Below, one piece after another: positions 1-4,901 of a stretch of 5,798 nucleotides of DNA; position 1 is the first letter of the stretch; the number at the start of each line of letters is the position of its first letter. The DNA lies in assembly GCA_024697705.1 (NCBI GenBank), contig JAILFF010000035.1, positions 1 through 5,798 on the forward strand, read 5' to 3'. Under the pieces are notes generated by a model that ran no database searches, was not told the DNA's origin, and saw nothing but the letters and a program-made list of their open reading frames with translations. The stretch comes from Ruminococcus sp. Its GTDB lineage: Bacteria; Bacillota; Clostridia; Oscillospirales; Ruminococcaceae. Both the position numbers and the translations under genes were made by a program.

Positions 1-99
1 AAAAATTCACATTACTGCGTCAAACTCCCTTGAAGGGCGACTGTCTGAACTTCGTTCAGACCACCTCCTGCGGTCGTTTTCCTTGTACTGTGAATTTTT
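1..99. repeat. ~99-bp palindromic intergenic element with terminal inverted repeats
   Basis: The first ten bases, AAAAATTCAC, recur inverted as GTGAATTTTT at 90-99. The pairing continues inward through 1-15 and 85-99 with a single mismatch (position 12 against 88), giving 14 of 15 pairs. Inside are a perfect 8-bp hairpin at 43-61 (GTCTGAAC / GTTCAGAC, loop TTC) and a 4-bp hairpin CCCT-TGA-AGGG at 27-37. Further short complementarity (CGAC 38-41 with GTCG 73-76) is possible. The whole would fold as a closed stem with internal arms on either strand. This architecture fits a small non-autonomous palindromic repeat (MITE/REP-like) or a structured RNA in the 3' untranslated region of an upstream gene. 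The left flank lies outside the window, so target duplication cannot be examined. No protein is encoded. Confidence 0.55.
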
Positions 100-145
100 C
101 TCTCGAAATCTTTATGCAGATATTTTCTTGGATTGCTATAGTGAT

Positions 146-185
146 AAAGCCGCTGCAACGCTTAACAGCTTGCAGCGGCTTTTTT
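146..185 (+). terminator. Strong Rho-independent terminator of an upstream gene
   Basis: An 11-bp perfect GC-rich stem pairs AGCCGCTGCAA (148-158) with TTGCAGCGGCT (170-180). It can extend by A-T pairs at 146-147 into the T run 180-185. The 11-nt loop (159-169) can form an inner 3-bp stem (GCT/AGC). Because the T tract follows the stem on the + strand, it should end a rightward transcript entering from before position 1. It also isolates the scr genes from that transcription. The reverse strand has only three T's after the stem and would terminate poorly. Confidence 0.88.
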
Positions 186-335
186 GTTCTTTTCAAACAG
201 AAGCCGACAAGCGGGAAGAACCTCACCTTTCCGAAATCCATAACTTCGCTAAAGAAAAGTTTAGTGAAATAAAGAGAAGCTTTAACGTGAGAGAAAAAAG
301 ACCGATCCGTTTATCGCGGCGTTTCGGCAACATCA
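186..335. other. Intergenic region upstream of scrR promoter, no gene seen
   Basis: This is an A/T-rich stretch between the upstream terminator and the scrR -35 box. The reading frame open across it on the + strand spans the terminator stem and the promoter and has no ribosome binding site, so I do not call it. The only structured element found is the inverted repeat at 245-268, listed separately. Confidence 0.6.
245..268. repeat. 9-bp inverted repeat upstream of scrR promoter
   Basis: TTCGCTAAA (245-253) and TTTAGTGAA (260-268) are inverted copies differing at one base, which would be a G-U pair in RNA. The 6-nt purine spacer is GAAAAG. There is no T run after it, so it is not a terminator. 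It lies about 70 bp before the scrR -35 box and its right arm contains the GTGAA string that recurs near the scrA promoter. It could be an upstream regulator site; this is inference from symmetry and position only. Confidence 0.35.
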
Positions 336-364
336 TTGACTTTTCACGGAATATCTGATATAAT
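336..364 (+). promoter_or_regulatory. scrR promoter (sigma-A type, extended -10)
   Basis: The -35 box TTGACT (336-341) is followed by exactly 17 bp and a perfect -10 box TATAAT (359-364), preceded by TG at 356-357 as in extended -10 promoters. Transcription should begin near 371, leaving a leader of about 46 nt before the scrR ATG. Two features suggest autoregulation. TTTTCAC (341-347), the inverse of the GTGAAAA half-site seen before scrA, sits directly behind the -35 box. ATATC-T-GATAT (351-361) is an odd palindrome overlapping the -10 box. The promoter call is strong; repression by ScrR is inferred. Confidence 0.88.
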
Positions 365-403
365 ACTATAAACGGACAGCTTCGGCAGATTGCACATAAT
401 AAG

Positions 404-410
404 AAGGTGA
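404..410 (+). promoter_or_regulatory. scrR ribosome binding site
   Basis: AAGGTGA at 404-410 matches the anti-Shine-Dalgarno complement and leaves 6 nt to the ATG at 417, which supports that start codon over later in-frame ones. Confidence 0.75.
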
Positions 411-416
411 CGCACC

Positions 417-1427
417 ATGAATATATCCGAATTCGCAAAGATCGCAGGCGTGTCGAAATCGGCTGTCAGCAGATACTTCAATGACGGCTATCTCAGCGAG
501 GACAAACGCGAGCTTATAGAAAAAGCCGTCAAACAGACAGGCTATTCCCCGAGCATCTCCGCAAGAGCCTCCAAAAACCGCGTGACAAAGCTTGTCGGCG
601 TCATAATCCCCAAGCTTTCGAGCGAGAGCTGCGCAAGAGCGGTCGAGGGCATAAGCGAGATACTCGGCGCGGAAGGGTACGAGCTGCTGCTGGTAAATAC
701 CGCCAACGATTACAGCAGAGAAATATCCTCCCTCGAACTGTTCCGAAGCAACCGCGTGGACGGAGTTATTCTGATCGCTACCATATTTACCGATCTTCAT
801 ATCTCGGTGCTGAAAAAGATGAGAGTGCCGACCGTCATCGTCGGGCAGGAGCTCCACGGCTTCAACTGCGTCTGTCATGACGACTACGGAGCGGCATACG
901 CGCTAACTTCCCTTATGCTCGACAAAGGCGCAAAAGACCCCGCATTTATCGGCGTGACACTCAACGACCTCGCCGCGGGCAAAGCACGGAGAGAGGGCTT
1001 CGAGGACGCCGTCAGAGATCACGGCATAAAGCTCCGCCCTGGCTTTGTGGAAACGGCTCAGTTCGATATGGATTCGGGCTACAACAAGGCGGCTCACCTG
1101 CTTTCGGGGCGAATAAGACCCGACTGCATATTCTGCGCCACCGATACGATAGCGCTCGGCGCGATGAGCTTCTGCCGCGAAAATGGCATAGCGATCCCCG
1201 CAGATATAATGATAAGCTCGGTGGGCGACAGCAAGATAGGAAGGTTTTCCGTGCCTTCCCTGACTACGGCACATTTTCATTACAGGACTTCCGGTATGAA
1301 CGCCGCCGAGCTTCTGCTCCGCGATCTGAAACACGGCGACGGAGTAACAAGAACGATGCGGCTCGACTATACCGTGATCGAGCGTGAAAGCACGCTGTTT
1401 GGCGATATTGACCAAAAACAGATGTGA
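417..1427 (+). CDS. scrR: ScrR, LacI/GalR-family repressor of the sucrose operon
   Basis: This 336-residue protein has the full LacI/GalR layout: an N-terminal helix-turn-helix (about residues 3-22, GVSKSAVSRYFN), a hinge region (about 43-55) and a periplasmic-binding-protein-like effector and dimerisation core (about 58-330). The core opens with KLVGVIIPKLSSES and ends in the family-typical VIERESTL. The length is normal for the family. It should act as a cytoplasmic dimer on operators near the scr promoters and be released by a sugar or sugar phosphate; its position directly before a PTS sucrose permease makes sucrose control likely. The inducer cannot be read from the sequence. Aligned by eye to LacI, the hinge-helix leucine that inserts into the operator minor groove (Leu56) is replaced by Ser52 (hinge residues ARAS). 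The gene has its own promoter and no obvious terminator after it. The scrR name rests on context as well as family. Confidence 0.88.
   Translation: MNISEFAKIAGVSKSAVSRYFNDGYLSEDKRELIEKAVKQTGYSPSISARASKNRVTKLVGVIIPKLSSESCARAVEGISEILGAEGYELLLVNTANDYSREISSLELFRSNRVDGVILIATIFTDLHISVLKKMRVPTVIVGQELHGFNCVCHDDYGAAYALTSLMLDKGAKDPAFIGVTLNDLAAGKARREGFEDAVRDHGIKLRPGFVETAQFDMDSGYNKAAHLLSGRIRPDCIFCATDTIALGAMSFCRENGIAIPADIMISSVGDSKIGRFSVPSLTTAHFHYRTSGMNAAELLLRDLKHGDGVTRTMRLDYTVIERESTLFGDIDQKQM
1381..1396. repeat. Perfect 6-bp inverted repeat near the 3' end of scrR
   Basis: AGCGTG-AAAG-CACGCT is a perfect inverted repeat within the codons for the ERESTL stretch of ScrR. It is 31 bp before the scrR stop codon and includes one of the GTGAAA strings clustered before scrA. 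It may be an auxiliary operator or a chance product of coding. The bases after it (GTTTGGC) do not make it a terminator. Confidence 0.35.
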
Positions 1428-1462
1428 AACTGTGTGAAACCTACCGAAAACACTTGTGAAAA
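1423..1462 (+). repeat. Cluster of TGTGAAA direct repeats upstream of scrA promoter
   Basis: TGTGAAAC occurs at 1423-1430 (overlapping the scrR stop codon) and again at 1433-1440. TGTGAAAA follows at 1455-1462 inside the candidate operator. The spacings of 10 and 22 bp are close to one and two helical turns, so the copies would face the same side of the DNA. This is the arrangement expected of cooperative regulator half-sites. No protein binding is shown by the sequence itself. Confidence 0.45.
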
Positions 1463-1470
1463 TCTCACAA
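1454..1470. promoter_or_regulatory. Candidate ScrR operator (TTGTGA-N5-TCACAA)
   Basis: This is a perfect inverted repeat of 6 bp arms around 5 bp (AAATC), ending 8 bp before the -35 box of the scrA promoter. Symmetry, placement next to the regulator gene and the recurrence of its GTGAAAA half inside the scrR promoter make ScrR the most likely ligand. The site lacks the central CG pair usual for LacI-family operators. It resembles a CRP half-site pair (TGTGA/TCACA), but with N5 instead of N6 spacing. An alternative is a binding site for an unrelated global regulator. Confidence 0.5.
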
Positions 1471-1478
1471 CTCGTCAA

Positions 1479-1507
1479 TAGACTTTTAAGTAATTATGTG
1501 TTATAAT
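1479..1507 (+). promoter_or_regulatory. scrA operon promoter (extended -10)
   Basis: The -10 box TATAAT (1502-1507) is perfect and is preceded by TG at 1499-1500. A 17-bp spacer separates it from a weaker -35 box TAGACT (1479-1484). Transcription should start near 1514 and yield a leader of about 75 nt. A weak -35 with an extended -10 and an adjacent upstream palindrome suits a regulated operon promoter. Confidence 0.82.
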
Positions 1508-1513
1508 CTAATC

Positions 1514-1589
1514 AAGCTAAAAATCCAAAAAAGCGGAATACGGCGTTTCTTGGGTACGACCTTTAACTTTTATCAAAGGGGTTGATGCT
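1514..1589 (+). promoter_or_regulatory. 5' leader of the scrA transcript with two weak hairpins
   Basis: An imperfect hairpin can form at 1525-1553: CCAA pairs with TTGG, then AAA with TTT and GC with GC, with one mismatch, one bulged G and an 8-nt loop. A second, alternative small stem pairs CCTTT (1560-1564) or CTTT (1567-1570) with AAAGG from 1575 and would cover part of the scrA Shine-Dalgarno sequence. There is no T run after either hairpin, so a PTS-type antiterminator/terminator switch is not visible. These stems are weak and may be incidental. Confidence 0.3.
1575..1581 (+). promoter_or_regulatory. scrA ribosome binding site
   Basis: AAAGGGG at 1575-1581 lies 8 nt before the ATG at 1590 and supports that start. 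The protein then begins directly with a complete EIIB domain. Confidence 0.75.
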
Positions 1590-3464
1590 ATGGATTATAA
1601 CAAGTGTGCATCGGAAATACTGACAGCGATAGGCGGTAAGGAAAATCTCGCGAGCGCCGCCCACTGCGCCACAAGGCTCCGACTCGTTATCGCGGACAAC
1701 GGTAAGGTAAAGAAAACGGTTCTTGAAAATATCGACGGCGTAAAGGGTGTGTTTGAGGCGGCGGGGCAGCTTCAGATCATCATCGGCACCGGAACGGTAA
1801 ACAAGGTCTATGATGAGTTCATCGGGCTGGCGGGCGTTGAAGCAGCCTCGAAGGACGACGTTAAGGCTGCCGCGGCGGCTCAGGCTCCGTGGTACAAACG
1901 GGCGATAAAAACATTGGGCGATATATTCGTTCCGATAATCCCCGCGATAGTTGCGACAGGTCTTCTCTGCGGACTGCTGGGCGGTCTGTCAAAGGCATTC
2001 CCCGAAATGGCGGGAACACATATCTATGCGCTGCTCGATATGTTCTCGAACGCGGCGCTGACCTTCCTGCCGATACTTATAGCCGTGAGCGCTGCAAAGA
2101 TATTCGGCGGGAATATCTATCTCGGCGCGGTAATCGGCATGATAATGATACACCCGAACCTCGTGAACGCCTGGTCGGCGGGCAGCGCCGAGACCTCCAC
2201 GCTTTGGTCGTGGTTCGGCGCGTGGAACATTCAGAACACAGGCTATCAGGGACACGTTATCCCCGTGGTCATCGCGGTACTCGTTATGTCGAAGCTTGAA
2301 AAATGGCTGCATAAGAAAGTACCCGAGGTCATCGACCTGTTTGTCACTCCCCTCGTATCTGTCCTCGTGACAGGATTCCTTACCATGACCGTGATAGGAC
2401 CCGTTTTCTCGACCGTCGAAACATGGGTGCTTACCGGCGCAAAGGCGCTTATTTCCATACCGCTCGGTATCGGCGCTTTCATAATGGGCGGCGTTTACGC
2501 GCCTACCGTTGTTGCGGGCGTTCACCATATGTACAATGCTATCGAGCTTGCGATGCTTGCCGATAACGGACAGAACACCTGGATGCCGATAGCGACCGCC
2601 GCGAACGTTGCTCAGGGCGCGGCTGCTCTCGCGGTAGCATTCAAGACCAAGCAGCAGAAAGTGAAGTCTCTTGCACTTCCCGCTTCCCTTTCGGCATTCT
2701 TGGGCATTACCGAACCCGCTATATTCGGCGTGAACGTTCGTTTTGTAAAACCGCTTATCGCAGGCATGGTCGGCGGTGCGTGCGGCGCGGCGGCAGCTTC
2801 GCTCATGGGCGTATATGCCACGGCTAACGGCGTAACGGGCGTTTTCGGATTCCTTATCACCACAAACACTTTCATGGGTTATTTAGTGACATTTGTTATT
2901 GCAACTGTTGTTTCGTTCGTTCTTTCGTATATCCTTTATAAAGACCCCGCCAAGGAGACCGCTCCCGCCGCCGAAAGCGCTCCCGAAATTTCGGGCAGAG
3001 ATTTCGACGAAAACTGCGTATACTCTCCTCTCAAGGGCAAGGCGGTCGCAATGGCGGACGTTCCCGACGAGACCTTCGCCGCCGAAGTGCTCGGCAAGGG
3101 TGCTGCGGTAGAGCCGACCGAAGGCAAGGTAGTCGCTCCCGCAGACGGTGTGGTAAGTATGCTTTTCGACACCAATCACGCAATAGGGCTTACGCTCGAT
3201 AACGGAATGGAAATGCTTATTCACGTCGGCATAAACACCGTCGATCTGAACGGCGAGGGCTACACCGCGCACATCGCGGACGGCGAACGCTTCACACGCG
3301 GACAGACGCTGCTCACCTTCGACATGGGACTTATCAAAGCTAAGGGCTACAAGACCATTACTCCCGTAATAATCACCAACGCGGACGATTATACCGACAT
3401 ATCGCTTGAGGCGAGCGGCGACGTTGATCTGCTCGACAAGCTGATCTCTACCGAAAAGGGCTGA
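1590..3464 (+). CDS. scrA: ScrA, sucrose-specific PTS permease EIIBCA
   Basis: This 624-residue membrane protein takes up sucrose and phosphorylates it to sucrose-6-phosphate at the expense of PEP via EI and HPr. Three glucose-family domains follow in order. EIIB (about 1-85) has the phospho-cysteine Cys26 in AAHCATRLRL. EIIC (about 105-455) has many hydrophobic membrane segments, a His312-His313 pair and the GITEPAIFGV signature at 372-381. EIIA-Glc (about 475-624) has His530 and His545 (LIHVG) spaced 15 residues, as the two active-site histidines of E. coli EIIA-Glc are; His545 should be the phosphorylated one. Ala/Pro-rich linkers join the domains. Many sucrose permeases lack EIIA and borrow it; this one carries its own. 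Sucrose specificity is inferred from overall similarity to ScrA and from the GH32 and fructokinase genes next to it; trehalose or beta-glucoside transport is less likely. Confidence 0.92.
   Translation: MDYNKCASEILTAIGGKENLASAAHCATRLRLVIADNGKVKKTVLENIDGVKGVFEAAGQLQIIIGTGTVNKVYDEFIGLAGVEAASKDDVKAAAAAQAPWYKRAIKTLGDIFVPIIPAIVATGLLCGLLGGLSKAFPEMAGTHIYALLDMFSNAALTFLPILIAVSAAKIFGGNIYLGAVIGMIMIHPNLVNAWSAGSAETSTLWSWFGAWNIQNTGYQGHVIPVVIAVLVMSKLEKWLHKKVPEVIDLFVTPLVSVLVTGFLTMTVIGPVFSTVETWVLTGAKALISIPLGIGAFIMGGVYAPTVVAGVHHMYNAIELAMLADNGQNTWMPIATAANVAQGAAALAVAFKTKQQKVKSLALPASLSAFLGITEPAIFGVNVRFVKPLIAGMVGGACGAAAASLMGVYATANGVTGVFGFLITTNTFMGYLVTFVIATVVSFVLSYILYKDPAKETAPAAESAPEISGRDFDENCVYSPLKGKAVAMADVPDETFAAEVLGKGAAVEPTEGKVVAPADGVVSMLFDTNHAIGLTLDNGMEMLIHVGINTVDLNGEGYTAHIADGERFTRGQTLLTFDMGLIKAKGYKTITPVIITNADDYTDISLEASGDVDLLDKLISTEKG
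3454..3460 (+). promoter_or_regulatory. Possible scrB ribosome binding site inside the scrA end
   Basis: AAAAGGG lies within the last codons of scrA. It is 10 nt from the in-frame TTG at 3471 and 16 nt from the ATG at 3477. The out-of-frame ATG at 3464, which overlaps the scrA stop as TGATG, is only 3 nt away and leads to a 63-codon frame with no recognisable product. The spacing leaves the scrB start undecided between TTG and ATG, or dependent on re-initiation after scrA. Confidence 0.4.
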
Positions 3465-3476
3465 TGCTGATTGCTT

Positions 3477-4901
3477 ATGAAAAACGATTGGAGACAAATG
3501 CTCCATTTAGAGCCGAAAAGCGGCTGGCTCAACGACCCGAACGGGCTGTGCTTCTTCGGCGGCAAATATCATGTATATTTCCAGTACGCCCCCGAAAGCG
3601 CTTACGGCGCGGGGGGCAAGTGCTGGGGGCATTGGGAAAGCCCCGACCTGCTTAACTGGCGGTTCACGGGGACGGTGCTTCGCCCCGACTGCCCCGACGA
3701 CCGTAACGGCGTTTATTCGGGCTGCGGCTTCGTCAAGGGCGACACGCTGAACCTCTTCTACACGGGCAATGTCAAGGAAGAGGGCGAACACGATTATATC
3801 ACATCGGGGCGCGGGGCGAACGTTATCCGCGTTACCACCCGCGACGGCGTGACGATGAGCGAAAAGCAGACACTTCTGCGAAATGCCGATTACCCCGAAT
3901 ACTGCTCCTGCCATGTCCGCGACCCGAAGGTTTGGGAGGAAAACGGCGTTTACCGCATGGTACTCGGCGCAAGAACGCTTGATGATAAGGGCTGTGTGCT
4001 GTTTTACCGCTCGGACGACCTTGTAAAATGGTCTTTTGACTATGAGCTTTCGGTGCCGGATTTCGGCTATATGTGGGAATGTCCCGATGTAATCGACATT
4101 GACGGACACCGTTTCTTGGGCGTATGTCCGCAGGGTATTCCGCACGGCAAATATGGGTATATGTGGGAAATCTCCGAACGCAATACCTTGGGGCTGTCCC
4201 CGCAGGAACTGTCCTACGGCGAGACGGAGCATCAGAACGTGTACAGCGCGGGATATTTCCGCTATGACGATACTCTGCACGATTTCGAGGAATGGGACTA
4301 CGGCTTCGATTTCTACGCACCGCAGACCTTCACCGCCCCCGACGGGAGAATTTTGCTTATCGGCTGGATGGGGATAGGCGACATTCCCTACACCAACCCG
4401 ACCGCCGAACTCGGCTGGCAGCATTGTCTGACGTTCCCGCGCTGTCTTACTTTGCGCGGCGACGGCGGCATTTGTCAGCGTCCGGTAAATGAGTTCTTCT
4501 CACTTGAAGATACAGATAAATATCCGCCGGTCGAATTTGATGACGGCGAACCGCTGACTGCTGAACTGCCGTGCTATATCGTTTCGCCTTCCAACCTTGC
4601 AAAATTCAGACTGATATTTGAAGATATGCTCGAAATGAGTTTGGAGAACGGCGTTTTCACGCTGCTCTTTACAAACAATGAAGTCGGACGGGGGCGCGGT
4701 ATCAGACGGGTCATTCTCGGCGAGCTGACTTATTTTGAATTGATTGCCGATAAATCCTCGCTTGAAATATACTTGAACGGCGGTGAAAAGGTCATGAGTA
4801 CGCGCTTTTATCCGCCCGATACGGCGGTAAAGATTCGCGGCGAGGGCATCGGCGGCAGCGTTTACCGACTTAAAGGAATGGAGATGATTTGCGATGAATG
4901 A
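3477..4901 (+). CDS. scrB: ScrB, sucrose-6-phosphate hydrolase (GH32)
   Basis: This 474-residue glycoside hydrolase family 32 enzyme should cleave sucrose-6-phosphate to glucose-6-phosphate and fructose in the cytoplasm; no signal peptide is present. The three GH32 landmarks are intact: WLNDPNG (17-23) with nucleophile Asp20, RDP (148-150) with the transition-state aspartate Asp149, and WECPD (200-204) with acid/base Glu201. The ScrB-typical FYTGNVK (94-100) and the LIGWMG and HCLTFPR blocks near the end of the propeller are also present. A shortened C-terminal beta-sandwich follows from about residue 345. The length is normal. ATG 3477 is chosen because it gives the usual short MKNDWR N-terminus. 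However, the only SD-like string (AAAAGGG, 3454-3460) is 16 nt away; an in-frame TTG at 3471 is better spaced and would add two residues. The gene begins 12 nt after scrA, implying coupling. Confidence 0.93.
   Translation: MKNDWRQMLHLEPKSGWLNDPNGLCFFGGKYHVYFQYAPESAYGAGGKCWGHWESPDLLNWRFTGTVLRPDCPDDRNGVYSGCGFVKGDTLNLFYTGNVKEEGEHDYITSGRGANVIRVTTRDGVTMSEKQTLLRNADYPEYCSCHVRDPKVWEENGVYRMVLGARTLDDKGCVLFYRSDDLVKWSFDYELSVPDFGYMWECPDVIDIDGHRFLGVCPQGIPHGKYGYMWEISERNTLGLSPQELSYGETEHQNVYSAGYFRYDDTLHDFEEWDYGFDFYAPQTFTAPDGRILLIGWMGIGDIPYTNPTAELGWQHCLTFPRCLTLRGDGGICQRPVNEFFSLEDTDKYPPVEFDDGEPLTAELPCYIVSPSNLAKFRLIFEDMLEMSLENGVFTLLFTNNEVGRGRGIRRVILGELTYFELIADKSSLEIYLNGGEKVMSTRFYPPDTAVKIRGEGIGGSVYRLKGMEMICDE

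Noticed and set aside
134..142. Extended -10 look-alike TGCTATAGT before the terminator
   Set aside because: There is no -35 box at a fitting distance, and a transcript from here would run straight into the terminator stem.
317..325. Shared 9-mer CGGCGTTTC before scrR and in the scrA leader (1541-1549)
   Set aside because: CGGCGTTT is also frequent within coding sequence here (for example in scrB), so it is background composition and not a specific site.
83..358. 91-codon open frame on the + strand before scrR
   Set aside because: It crosses the intrinsic terminator and the scrR promoter, lacks a ribosome binding site and has no recognisable domain.
1455..1469. CRP-type site TGTGA...TCACA
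   Set aside because: The spacer is 5 bp, not the required 6, and the gene set and promoters look Firmicute, where CRP-cAMP control of sucrose genes is not expected.
903..1478. 191-codon - strand frame over scrR and its downstream gap
   Set aside because: It begins inside the candidate operator/promoter region and mirrors scrR codons; no domain seen.
1454..1490. scrR terminator using the TTGTGA/TCACAA stem
   Set aside because: The stem is short and A/T-rich and is not followed by a T run.
2883..3506. 207-codon open frame on the - strand opposite the EIIA end of scrA
   Set aside because: It lies opposite conserved EIIA coding sequence and shows no start signal or family features.
3464..3655. 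63-codon frame starting at the ATG overlapping the scrA stop
   Set aside because: It is out of frame with scrB, which has clear GH32 motifs from its first residues, and its Arg-rich product resembles nothing known.
3507..4424. 305-codon open frame on the - strand opposite scrB
   Set aside because: It is a shadow of G+C-biased codons in scrB, whose GH32 motifs are intact; the antisense product has no recognisable motif.
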